11,492 bases of DNA from Damh-18 sp964390945 (GTDB lineage: Bacteria > Patescibacteriota > Minisyncoccia > Phycocordibacterales > UBA918), in assembly GCA_964390945.1 (NCBI GenBank), contig CAYMIV010000022.1, positions 1-11,492 of the forward strand. Direction: 5' to 3'. The position numbers were made by a program, and so were the translations under genes. This document shows positions 1 through 6,834 of the stretch, piece by piece. The notes beneath the pieces were generated by a model. It saw only the letters and a list, made by a program, of their open reading frames with translations, had not been told where the DNA came from and did no database searches. Position 1 is the stretch's first letter. Each line of letters starts with the position of its first letter.

Positions 1-60
1 TACAATTTTGAGTTTTAAAATACTCGAAAATCAAAAAACTTAAAAATTGAATTTAACAGT

Positions 61-264
61 ATGAAAGAAAAAACAGAGAAGAAAGACACCAATGTCGTTC
101 ACACCGACTTCAAAGATGTATTACGCATCAAGGCGCACCTCAATCCGCACGCGCGCATGTTCGGGCGAAAGCGCACAGGGTTGAAGGGCAGTGAACAGCG
201 AGATTTTGCAACGGCGGTGAAACGTGCTCGCTTTATGGCACTTATTCCGTACGTCAGTCATTAA
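61..264 (+). CDS. rpsR: Small ribosomal subunit protein bS18
   Basis: Encodes a 67-residue bS18, a protein of the 30S platform that pairs with bS6 next to the 3' domain of 16S rRNA. The family signature is visible from about residue 17: a DFKDV segment, then LNPHARMFGRKRTGLKG, then a C-terminal helix carrying the very typical KRARFMALIPYV. The protein is basic and of usual length for bS18. No Shine-Dalgarno sequence is visible; the 60 bases upstream are strongly A+T rich and probably follow an upstream gene outside the window (in many bacteria rpsF and ssb precede rpsR, which is knowledge and not seen here). The next gene is convergent and a strong terminator follows, so rpsR is the last gene of its operon and rplI, the common downstream partner, is absent at this place. 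Confidence 0.95.
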   Translation: MKEKTEKKDTNVVHTDFKDVLRIKAHLNPHARMFGRKRTGLKGSEQRDFATAVKRARFMALIPYVSH

Positions 265-398
265 TACCTCCCAAAATTCCCACCTACGTCGTTGTGCTAC
301 GGTAATTTGGAACTCACCGTATGTTGAATACGACTCGTCCCAAATTCCTTGCCCGCCTCGCATCTGGAAATTTTGTAGGTATTATCCGAAATTTGAAG
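265..398. other. 3' spacer after rpsR, nothing recognised
   Basis: These 134 bases lie between the rpsR stop codon and the terminator stem. I see no start codon with a ribosome binding site, no conserved RNA motif and no repeat. It is most likely the 3' untranslated part of the rpsR transcript. Confidence 0.5.
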
Positions 399-433
399 AA
401 ACCGCCGCGAGCCCTCTGGGCTCGCGGCGGTTT
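399..433. terminator. Bidirectional intrinsic terminator between rpsR and efp
   Basis: A 16-bp perfect stem (AAACCGCCGCGAGCCC with its complement) closes on a 3-base loop TCT at 415-417. The flanks give a T run on the plus strand (TTTT at 431-434) and, by symmetry, AAA at 399-401 reads as a U run on the minus strand. It sits between convergent rpsR (+) and efp (-) and can serve both. Confidence 0.92.
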
Positions 434-474
434 TGTCTGTAATCTTCTATCTTCTATTCTCTATCCAATATTCA

Positions 475-1050
475 TTACGCCTTCTCCATCCTCTCGGTAT
501 AAGAACCCGTTTCCGTATTGATTTTCACAATATCTCCCTCGTTGATGAAAAGAGGAACAAGAACCTTTGCCCCCGTTTCAAGAATCACTTCTTTTGTGGC
601 ACCTGAGGACGTGTTGCCTCGTACCGCAGGTGGTGCTTCTTTCACCTTAAGCTCAACCTTGATTGGAATTTTGACGCCAATGATACGGTCGTCGTACACA
701 ACGGCTTCGACAACGGTTTTCGGTTTCAAGAATTGGATCTCATCGCCGACAACATCATGGTCAAGAGAAAAGCGTTCAGAAGGCTTTCCGGGCGTATTGA
801 ACCAATATTCACCGCGATTTGTGTAAATGTATTCGATATCGCGAGTCTCAATCTCCGCCTCTTCTGCGGTTTCGCTCGCGTGGAATGTCTGTTCAACAAC
901 GCGACCCGAGACAAGACTCTTCAGTTTGGTGTTATTGACAGGTTTGCGCTTTTGTTTGCGAAATACGTGCGAAGCAATGACGATACAGGGCTCGTTGTTC
1001 CAAATAATGACTTTTTTGAGACTGATCTCATTGTATGCAAGTACTGCCAT
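475..1050 (-). CDS. efp: Translation elongation factor P
   Basis: EF-P (191 residues, normal length) binds between the P and E sites of the ribosome and rescues stalling at polyproline stretches. The three-domain order is clear: an N-terminal KOW-like domain (about 1-62), a middle OB domain (about 65-125) and a C-terminal OB domain with the family signature around GAKVLVPLFINEGDIVKINTETG. By position the tip lysine matches Lys34 of the E. coli protein, but the usual PGKG loop is replaced by a very basic RKQKRK (residues 31-36). No modification gene (epmA, epmB, earP, ymfI) lies in the window. The gene is divergent from the sigma-factor gene with a 55-bp shared upstream region. An AAAAAGG stretch lies only 2 bases before the ATG, too close for a standard Shine-Dalgarno. 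Confidence 0.96.
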   Translation of the reverse strand: MAVLAYNEISLKKVIIWNNEPCIVIASHVFRKQKRKPVNNTKLKSLVSGRVVEQTFHASETAEEAEIETRDIEYIYTNRGEYWFNTPGKPSERFSLDHDVVGDEIQFLKPKTVVEAVVYDDRIIGVKIPIKVELKVKEAPPAVRGNTSSGATKEVILETGAKVLVPLFINEGDIVKINTETGSYTERMEKA

Positions 1051-1088
1051 AACCTTTTTAGTGTATGATGTGTGTAATTAATTAGCCC

Positions 1089-1097
1089 TGGCATACT
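1089..1097 (+). promoter_or_regulatory. Extended -10 element of the sigma-factor gene
   Basis: TGG followed by CATACT matches an extended -10 (TGn plus 4 of 6 bases of TATAAT). No convincing -35 lies 17 bases upstream. Transcription would start near 1104, about two bases before the ATG at 1106, giving a practically leaderless mRNA, which fits the lack of a Shine-Dalgarno sequence. Positional inference only. Confidence 0.4.
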
Positions 1098-1105
1098 ACC
1101 AATAT

Positions 1106-1687
1106 ATGTTTGGCCTTTCAACCACTGACAGCGCAAAAGACCTTTCTGATGAAGAAATTCTTTCCCGCTCTCGCGCGGAGCCCTGGCTTTTTGCTGCACT
1201 TCTTGAGCGTTACCAGAGCGCTTTTCTCCGTAAGGCGCGATCCATCATATTCAACGAACTTGATGCAGAGGAGGTCGTTCAGGACGCGTTCACAAAAATT
1301 TACATGAACGCGCACCGATTCGAGGTGCGTGAAGGCGCGAGATTTTCATCTTGGGCATACACGATACTCATCAATACTGCACTCACGCGATATCAGAAAT
1401 GTGTTAAGGAAGGGAAGCGCACAGTCCTCCTTGATCCAGAACTCTTCGAACGATTTGGTGAAATGAAAGAACATAGTGGGTTCAATCATGACCATGACGC
1501 GATTGAGCGTATCCTCGAAAAAATGCCCGGACATTTTTCGCAGGTGCTTCGATTGCACTACCTTGAACACTGGTCCCATCAAGATATTGCTGATGAAACG
1601 GGAGAAACAGTTGGAGCCATCAAGGCGCGCATTCATAGGGCGAAGGCGCAATTTAGGAAGGAGACTCAAGAGGCACCGCTGTTATAG
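1106..1687 (+). CDS. ECF-like RNA polymerase sigma factor
   Basis: A 193-residue sigma-70 family protein with only regions 2 and 4, the layout of extracytoplasmic-function sigma factors. Region 2 spans about residues 25-98 (LLERYQSAFLRKARSI, then DAEEVVQDAFTKIY, the core-binding region 2.2, then SSWAYTILINTALTRYQK for -10 recognition). A variable linker (about 99-130) precedes region 4 (about 132-185), whose helix-turn-helix reads HQDIADETGETVGAIKARIHRAK and would contact a -35 element. The ATG at 1106 is chosen because the N-terminus is short and ordinary and a -10 element sits just upstream. The next gene, 60 bp downstream on the same strand, is a small two-helix membrane protein; such pairing is typical of sigma/anti-sigma operons, but that protein shows no known anti-sigma motif. 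The target regulon is unknown. Confidence 0.93.
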   Translation: MFGLSTTDSAKDLSDEEILSRSRAEPWLFAALLERYQSAFLRKARSIIFNELDAEEVVQDAFTKIYMNAHRFEVREGARFSSWAYTILINTALTRYQKCVKEGKRTVLLDPELFERFGEMKEHSGFNHDHDAIERILEKMPGHFSQVLRLHYLEHWSHQDIADETGETVGAIKARIHRAKAQFRKETQEAPLL

Positions 1688-1747
1688 GGAGATCGCAACC
1701 TTTTGGGGTCAAGTCAAGTTATAGGCAATGTTCATAGGTAAAAACAT

Positions 1748-2071
1748 ATGGAAACAATCAAACTAACAAGGGCGATAATGCGGCGCGTGTACTACGCGTA
1801 CGCTATCCGTGTGATAACCACACCGGGGGTACTCCAGGGCCTCGCGATGTTCGGTATCCTCGTTGCGCTCACGCAATTTGTTTCCCTGGGGAACGTGCTT
1901 CGTAATCTTATGCACGTTGAGGTTGGGTATATCGGCACGTTCGTTATAAATGCGCTCACGAACACCGAAGCGTGGACACTGATTCTGCTCGGCGGGTTCA
2001 CCATGGCAGCACTATCATTTCGCTTCAAAGTTGTTGCACCGCGACATACCCCACAGTACGTGAATATATAG
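1748..2071 (+). CDS. Small two-helix membrane protein downstream of the sigma factor
   Basis: A 107-residue protein that I do not recognise by family name. The N-terminus is basic (residues 5-21 with KLTRAIMRRVYYAYAIR), followed by a hydrophobic segment at about 28-47, a polar-amphipathic stretch with VEVGYIGTFVINALTNTE (about 57-74), and a second hydrophobic segment at about 75-92 ending in FRFK. Both termini would probably face the cytoplasm. A Shine-Dalgarno AGGT at 1736-1739 with 8-base spacing supports the start. It lies 60 bp after the sigma gene with no terminator between and a terminator directly after, so the two are probably co-transcribed. An anti-sigma or sensor role is suggested only by context; there is no zinc-binding or RskA-like motif. 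Confidence 0.8.
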   Translation: METIKLTRAIMRRVYYAYAIRVITTPGVLQGLAMFGILVALTQFVSLGNVLRNLMHVEVGYIGTFVINALTNTEAWTLILLGGFTMAALSFRFKVVAPRHTPQYVNI

Positions 2072-2087
2072 TTTCATTCATGCAGTT

Positions 2088-2124
2088 AAAGCCCCGCGAA
2101 TGGCTTCGCCATTCGCGGGGCTTT
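2088..2124. terminator. Bidirectional intrinsic terminator
   Basis: A 17-bp perfect stem (AAAGCCCCGCGAATGGC and complement) with a TTC loop at 2105-2107, followed by TTTT on the plus strand and, by symmetry, a U run on the minus strand. It separates the convergent membrane-protein gene (+) and the histidine-phosphatase gene (-). Confidence 0.92.
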
Positions 2125-2137
2125 TGCAAGAACAATG

Positions 2138-2821
2138 TTACGAATCAGTGACGCCTTCACCAAGTTCTCGTATCCACGGCACGTAATTGAGCAATGTGCA
2201 CTTGAATCGTGTCTCATTCATGCGCCTCTCAAACACAGTGACCGATGCATTCGGCGGACGCTCTTTTACCGTTGATTCTCTCCAGCGTGCCCACGTATGA
2301 CCGCAAAGGATGCGTCTAAGACAGAGGAGAACCGCCCCGTGCCCGGAAATGTACACACGCTCATCATTGAGGGTCGCGAATTCGTTTTTCAGAAGCCGCC
2401 TCAAACGTTTGTCAACGTCGAGAATAGACTCCCCATAAAGCGCTCGGTACTTTGGGTGTCCCTCAAGCACAAAACGTTCGGTTTCTTCCGGGTGGAGTAT
2501 ACAGACCTGGTTCTTCGGCATCATCTGCCAGATCCCCATATTCCACTCATTGAGATCCGACCGCTCTTCTACGAGGTGGCCAAGCCCCATCGCTTCGGGG
2601 AGTGCGCGCGTTCGCCGGTATTCCGAACAGTACACCGCATCGAATGCTCCGTATTCCGACTTTAAGAATTCAGCGGTACGTGTGCATTGCTCTTTTCCGA
2701 GTGCGGTGAGCTCCGAATCGCGGTTTTGGACACCTCGTTCGATTTCTCGAAAATGGTCGACGTTGTGACGACACTGCGGGTGACGTGTATACACGATAAC
2801 TCGCGGAAGTTTTTTCAGCAT
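2138..2821 (-). CDS. Histidine phosphatase (phosphoglycerate-mutase-like) family protein
   Basis: A 227-residue member of the branch 1 histidine phosphatase superfamily, which forms a phosphohistidine intermediate to remove phosphate from small molecules or proteins. Visible elements: the catalytic motif near the N-terminus, here Arg13-His14-Pro15 instead of the usual RHG; a LTALGKEQ segment (38-45) matching the family's LTxxGxxQA; the CSEYRRTRAL stretch (65-74) that supplies a phosphate-binding arginine; the acidic residue in LNEWNMGIW (Glu92); GES at 130-132; and the second catalytic histidine in SGHG (His161). A good Shine-Dalgarno GGAG (minus strand of 2828-2831) lies 6 bases before the ATG. 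A possible promoter (TTGTAT, 18 bp, TAAAAT, at 2865-2836) would start transcription very near that site. It is a lone gene between two hairpins. The substrate cannot be predicted. Confidence 0.85.
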   Translation of the reverse strand: MLKKLPRVIVYTRHPQCRHNVDHFREIERGVQNRDSELTALGKEQCTRTAEFLKSEYGAFDAVYCSEYRRTRALPEAMGLGHLVEERSDLNEWNMGIWQMMPKNQVCILHPEETERFVLEGHPKYRALYGESILDVDKRLRRLLKNEFATLNDERVYISGHGAVLLCLRRILCGHTWARWRESTVKERPPNASVTVFERRMNETRFKCTLLNYVPWIRELGEGVTDS

Positions 2822-2888
2822 TCGTGTCTCCGTAAATTTTAAGATACGTTTCTTGGCTCATACAATCATGAGCGTGCGAGGAACGCAA

Positions 2889-2925
2889 ATGACCCCGCGA
2901 ACGGCAAGGGCGTTCGCGGGGTCAT
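2889..2925. terminator. GC-rich hairpin, probable recA operon terminator
   Basis: A 15-bp perfect stem (ATGACCCCGCGAACG and complement) with a 7-base loop GCAAGGG at 2904-2910. The trailing U run is weak on both sides (ATTTGCG on the minus strand). Its place, about 190 bases after the recA stop and just before the phosphatase promoter region, suggests it ends minus-strand transcription from the ftsK-recA cluster. It shares CCCCGCGAA(T/C)GGC with the stem at 2088-2124. Confidence 0.65.
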
Positions 2926-3113
2926 CAATAACAATTTTCTAATTTCCAAAAACTAAGAGTCAGGAATTCCGCGCTATTCCGTCCACCCCGCTTGCCAGAT
3001 TTTCTTAGAGCCAATGACTCCTTGTAGAAAAATCCAGGTTGTCGCACTGTGCTCTCGCAATGCCCCATTACGACGAAGAGGCTCAAACCGCCACAAACAA
3101 AGTATCTGCACTA
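2926..3113. other. Unassigned stretch between recA and the hairpin
   Basis: About 190 bases of mixed composition directly downstream of recA on the minus strand. No gene of recognised family is present. Short pairings are possible: GAGTCA (2957-2962) with TGACTC (3015-3020) or, alternatively, CTAAG (2953-2957) with CTTAG (3004-3008); a GGAATTCC palindrome lies at 2963-2970. On the minus strand a reading frame without stops continues for roughly 40 codons after the recA stop in a different frame and ends with TAG near 2974, but it lacks a convincing start. It could be a 3' UTR, a small structured RNA or decayed coding sequence. Confidence 0.4.
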
Positions 3114-4193
3114 CTACTCTCCAGATTCCTTCAACATCCGTCGCACATTTTTTTCGAGTTCTCCCATGAGTTTTTTATCTTCTCTGAGCATCGTACGTGT
3201 TGCATCGTACCCACGCCCCAGCTTCACTTCCGCGCTCGCATCGCCTCCTGGGGGAAGGTAACTATATGCAGCACCTGACTTTTTGATAAAGCCGTACTTT
3301 TCACCAAGCGCGAGAAGTTCGCCCTCGCGACTGATTCCTTCATTGTATATGAGGTCAAACTCCGTCGCCTTAAAGGGCGCTGCAACCTTGTTTTTTACGA
3401 CTTTTACACGGTGCCGACCGCCCACAACCTCCTCTCCCTTCTTTATCTGCGCGATACGGCGAATGTCGAGTCGCACCGACGTATAAAATTTGAGTGCCTT
3501 ACCGCCTGGGGTCGTTTCGGGATTTCCGAACATAACGCCAATTTGCATGCGAATCTGGTTGATAAAGATGACAACGCTTTTCGATTTAGCGACGATTGCG
3601 GTGAGTTTGCGGAGCGCTTGCGACATAAGCCGCGCCTGCTTGCCGACGTGCATTGCACCCATCTCCCCCTCGATCTCGTCTTTTGGTGTGAGGGCAGCAA
3701 CGGAATCAATCACGATGACGTCGAGTTTTCCCGAGCGAACAAGCGACTCGACGATTTCAAGCGCTTGCTCACCGGTGTCCGGTTGCGAAATGAGAAGTTC
3801 GTCGAGTTTTACGCCAAGGCGCTTCGCATACTCCGGGTCCATTGCATGTTCAGCGTCGATGAACGCGCAAATGCCACCCTGTTTCTGTGCCTCGGCAACA
3901 GCGTGAAGTGCCAAGGTCGTCTTACCCGAAGATTCAGGTCCGAAAATTTCAATAATCCTGCCGCGCGGGTATCCTCCGATACCGAGCGCATCATCAAGCC
4001 CGATTGAGCCCGAGGGAATGGCGTCCACGTTCACTCGGCGCGTGTCGCCCAAAGTCATAATTGCCTCGTCGCCAAACTTTGCCTTAATGCTCCTTAAAGT
4101 CTCTGCAATATCCTCAACGCCATGTCGTGAGCCAACCCCGTCTCCTGTCGGCATCTGCTTTGCAGCCACCTTTTCTTTCTTTTTCATTGCCAT
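3114..4193 (-). CDS. recA: Recombinase RecA
   Basis: RecA (359 residues, normal length) forms ATP-dependent filaments on single-stranded DNA, pairs homologous strands and can trigger LexA-type self-cleavage. All key parts are present: Walker A GPESSGKT (85-92), the catalytic glutamate in FIDAEHAMDP (Glu115), Walker B VIVID (159-163), loop L1 around EGEMGAMHVGKQARLMSQ, INQIR (211-215) and loop L2 with GNPETTPGGKALKFY (223-237). The C-terminal domain ends in a lysine/arginine-rich helix rather than the very acidic E. coli tail. It starts 25 bp after the preceding membrane-anchored gene and is probably co-transcribed with it and ftsK. A strong AAGGAG lies 17 bases before the ATG at 4193, further than usual; an in-frame TAA blocks any earlier start. 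No obvious SOS box is seen. Confidence 0.98.
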   Translation of the reverse strand: MAMKKKEKVAAKQMPTGDGVGSRHGVEDIAETLRSIKAKFGDEAIMTLGDTRRVNVDAIPSGSIGLDDALGIGGYPRGRIIEIFGPESSGKTTLALHAVAEAQKQGGICAFIDAEHAMDPEYAKRLGVKLDELLISQPDTGEQALEIVESLVRSGKLDVIVIDSVAALTPKDEIEGEMGAMHVGKQARLMSQALRKLTAIVAKSKSVVIFINQIRMQIGVMFGNPETTPGGKALKFYTSVRLDIRRIAQIKKGEEVVGGRHRVKVVKNKVAAPFKATEFDLIYNEGISREGELLALGEKYGFIKKSGAAYSYLPPGGDASAEVKLGRGYDATRTMLREDKKLMGELEKNVRRMLKESGE

Positions 4194-4218
4194 ATGTAGT
4201 TATAAAATTACTCCTTAT

Positions 4219-4632
4219 TCATTGGTTGGATTCCTCGCTCTTCAATCTCCCTTCCTGATCTAATAAAAAACCTCGCTCAAGTGTCGTTTCTCTCCCAAAT
4301 CTGTCTTTTGCCATGAGAGTCATTATAGTATACCCGTTCTCGAGCACCAGTTTTTCGCGGAAAACACCGGTTTCGTCAGTATGAATCTCACGCCCATTGA
4401 GCGATATTTTGACAATGTTTTTTGCAGTGCCCTGAATTTCAACAACCCGCTCTGTTTGAATGGGGGAGGGTTCCCGCGTGAGCACGATTGATGGTCCAAG
4501 AATGAAGTTTCGTGCCTGAAAAAGAACATAAGCCGCAATGAGTGTGAGGAGAGTAAACCCGAAGAATGCTTTGAGGATTCGCCGGAGCGTTATCCTCGGT
4601 TCCCGTATCGGCATCATGAAATCACTATTCAT
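4219..4632 (-). CDS. Membrane-anchored protein with Ig-like domain
   Basis: A 137-residue protein with a short basic cytoplasmic N-terminus (about 1-19, ending RITLRRILK), one membrane helix (about 20-38, FFGFTLLTLIAAYVLF) and an extracytoplasmic domain of about 80 residues (46-122). That domain reads as a small beta-sandwich: VVEIQGTAKN, KISLNGREIHTDETGVFREKLVLENGYTIMTLMAKDRFGRET, a pattern seen in bacterial Ig-like domains of the glucodextranase-B type. The tail after 123 is polar and acidic. It starts 3 bases after the ftsK stop and ends 25 bases before recA, so it is almost certainly in one operon with them. Two further in-frame ATGs (codons 6 and 7) could be the real start. The function is unknown; a link to FtsK or the cell wall is only inferred from position. 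Confidence 0.85.
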   Translation of the reverse strand: MNSDFMMPIREPRITLRRILKAFFGFTLLTLIAAYVLFQARNFILGPSIVLTREPSPIQTERVVEIQGTAKNIVKISLNGREIHTDETGVFREKLVLENGYTIMTLMAKDRFGRETTLERGFLLDQEGRLKSEESNQ

Positions 4633-4635
4633 GCC

Positions 4636-6828
4636 TCAATACTCTCTGTTCTCGATTTCATCATCTCCTGTCTCCGCCCCTTCACCCACAAGCACCTGGC
4701 GGGGCTTCGATCCTTCGCCAGGCCCCACAACTCCGCGCTCTTCGAGAAGGTCGATTATTTTTGCAGCGCGGCCGTAGCCAATACTCAACTTACGTTGCAG
4801 GAAAGATGTCGAGGCCTTTCTTGCTCCAATGACAATTTGTTTCGCTTCCTCATAGAGTTCGTCGCCCTCTTCATCGTCATCAAGCGACCCGCTAAACAAA
4901 GTGTCTCCCGAACCCTTGCCAGACTGGTCCATAGGTATTGCGTCAAGCTCCGGTGCGAGACCCTGATCTTTAAGATACTGCACAACCTTCTTAACCTCGT
5001 CAGTTGTCACGAATGCAGATTGGAGACGCTTTGTTGAAGGACTTTCTTGCGATAAGAAGAGCATGTCACCCTTACCGAGAAGTTTTTCGGCACCGCTTTG
5101 ATCGAGAATGGTCCGAGAGTCAATAAGCGTATTCACTTTGAGCGCGATACGGGTCGGCATGTTTGCCTTAATGAGCCCGGTAATGACTTTTACTTCAGGG
5201 CGTTGTGTTGCAAGGATGAGGTGAATACCGATGGCTCGGCTTTTTTGAGCGAGACGCACGATACATGCCTCAAGTTCTTTAGGATACTGGCTCATGAGGT
5301 CGGCGAGCTCATCGATGATTACAACGATGTAGGGAAGTGCTTCAGGAAGAGCGTCGCGCTCTTCTTCCGGTGATCCGTCTCCTTCAAACTTCGCTTTTGC
5401 CGGCTGATACACCTCTTTGTGGTACGATTCGACATTCTGGACTCGGTTTTCACGAAGTATTTCAAGTCGCCTGTCCATTTCTTTAATCGCCCACTTGAGC
5501 GCAAGAATGACACGCTTTGCGTCGGTGATGACAGGCGTGAGGAGGTGCGGAATATCGTTGTAGAGCGTAAGCTCGACAAGTTTCGGGTCGACCATGATAA
5601 AGCGAAGCTGGTCGGGAGAATTACGGAAGAGGAGAGAAATAATAATATTGTGAATGGCAACAGACTTTCCCGACCCTGTTGTTCCCGCAATGAGTCCGTG
5701 CGGCATGCGTGCGATGTCGGCAAAGTCCGGGTGTCCGGTGATGTCTTTTCCGAGCACGGTGAGGAGCGGTTTCGGAGAGTCAGTGTATTCGGGGGAATTA
5801 AAAATTGATGCGAGTCCCACCGTCTGACGATGTTTGTTTGGCACTTCAATGCCGACAAGCGACTTTCCGGGAATCGGGGCTTCGATGCGGATGGGGCTTG
5901 CCGCGAGTGCATATGCGAGATTGTTTTGGAGACTCACTATTTTCTCGAGTTTTACGCCTTCGGCAGGTTTGATAGCGTACTGCGTGAACGTCGAGCCCGG
6001 TGTCACGGAGTCTATTTCAACATCAATGCCGAACTTTTTGAGCGTACGTTTAATGGTGGACATATTCTCCTTTACGTCACCTGCGTCCGGCTTTCCCCTG
6101 TCTTTATTCAGAAGCGAGAGGGGAGGGGGTGCGTAGGTTCCGCGGAAGTTCGAAACTGTGAAATCCGCAGATGCCTTTCCGAGCCCGATACGTTCACTGA
6201 TGGTTGTTTTCTTTGAAGTCGGCTCCTCGCTCTCGCCCGCACCGTCTTCCTTGGCGGCACTCGCGGCGATTTCTTCTGGTGTAAGCGGAGGAACGGATAT
6301 CGCTGCCTCGGTATCAGTAAGTGCCCCAACCTCTTCCTCCTTGTTGCGCACAAAAATCGAAATAAAATTCGTATTGAAGGTAAGGAATATTCCTATGAGC
6401 ATGAGGGCGGTGAGAAGCACTCCGGAGACCGCTCCACCAAACAACCATGCCAGAGGCCAGAGTATACTGTCTCCCACAAGCCCACCCTCCTCGAATCCAA
6501 GCGAAATCATTCCAAGCAGAGAGAGAAATGCGACCATAATACCGATTGATTTTGAAAGACTCACTCGTTCGTCGTCGCGGGGTCGTAGAAGTACATACAC
6601 GAAAAGAAGGCACACAAAGGGTGGAAGGAAGCGCCCAACACCGAAGAGGTAATCGAGTGCATTATTGGCGAAATCACCCGCAATGCCCGCGTAGTGAAAA
6701 AGAGCAAATGTAAAGAAAACGGCGAGCGCCACAAAAATGACTGCGCCTATGGCTTGCTTGGTATGCGGAGAAAGGTCGTCAAAAAAACTCTCTCGTGATT
6801 CAACAAATTTTCGCTTTCTTTTTTTCAC
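4636..6828 (-). CDS. ftsK: DNA translocase FtsK
   Basis: FtsK/SpoIIIE family ATPase (730 residues) that pumps chromosomal DNA across the division septum. The N-terminal region has a basic start (KKRKRK) and hydrophobic segments at about 26-48, 66-82, 93-112 and 121-152, consistent with four membrane helices. A charged linker (about 160-250) leads to the motor: the alpha subdomain (about 255-345, with FGIDVEIDSVTPGSTFTQYAI), Walker A GTTGSGKS (382-389), Walker B VVIIDELADLM (502-512, Asp506/Glu507) and LATQRPEVKVITGLIKANMPTRIA. A C-terminal winged-helix gamma domain (about 655-715, STSFLQRKLSIGYGRAAKIIDLLE) would read orienting DNA signals. The start is GTG at 6828; no Shine-Dalgarno is present, and an extended -10 element places the transcript start on this codon. 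The linker is short compared with E. coli FtsK. It leads the ftsK, Ig-like, recA cluster and ends in TGA. Confidence 0.97.
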   Translation of the reverse strand: MKKRKRKFVESRESFFDDLSPHTKQAIGAVIFVALAVFFTFALFHYAGIAGDFANNALDYLFGVGRFLPPFVCLLFVYVLLRPRDDERVSLSKSIGIMVAFLSLLGMISLGFEEGGLVGDSILWPLAWLFGGAVSGVLLTALMLIGIFLTFNTNFISIFVRNKEEEVGALTDTEAAISVPPLTPEEIAASAAKEDGAGESEEPTSKKTTISERIGLGKASADFTVSNFRGTYAPPPLSLLNKDRGKPDAGDVKENMSTIKRTLKKFGIDVEIDSVTPGSTFTQYAIKPAEGVKLEKIVSLQNNLAYALAASPIRIEAPIPGKSLVGIEVPNKHRQTVGLASIFNSPEYTDSPKPLLTVLGKDITGHPDFADIARMPHGLIAGTTGSGKSVAIHNIIISLLFRNSPDQLRFIMVDPKLVELTLYNDIPHLLTPVITDAKRVILALKWAIKEMDRRLEILRENRVQNVESYHKEVYQPAKAKFEGDGSPEEERDALPEALPYIVVIIDELADLMSQYPKELEACIVRLAQKSRAIGIHLILATQRPEVKVITGLIKANMPTRIALKVNTLIDSRTILDQSGAEKLLGKGDMLFLSQESPSTKRLQSAFVTTDEVKKVVQYLKDQGLAPELDAIPMDQSGKGSGDTLFSGSLDDDEEGDELYEEAKQIVIGARKASTSFLQRKLSIGYGRAAKIIDLLEERGVVGPGEGSKPRQVLVGEGAETGDDEIENREY

Positions 6829-6834
6829 GTACCA

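Noticed and set aside
2926..3113. tRNA, tmRNA, SRP RNA or RNase P RNA after recA
   Set aside because: No T-loop GTTCRA motif, no SRP apical loop and no RNase P or tmRNA core sequence could be found on either strand.
3411..4007. Long plus-strand open frame of 198 codons opposite recA
   Set aside because: It is a shadow of the recA coding strand, whose protein matches the family along its whole length.
5319..5912. Second minus-strand frame of 197 codons inside ftsK
   Set aside because: Out-of-frame shadow rich in Ser, Arg and Thr; the ftsK frame encodes the complete motor with both Walker motifs.
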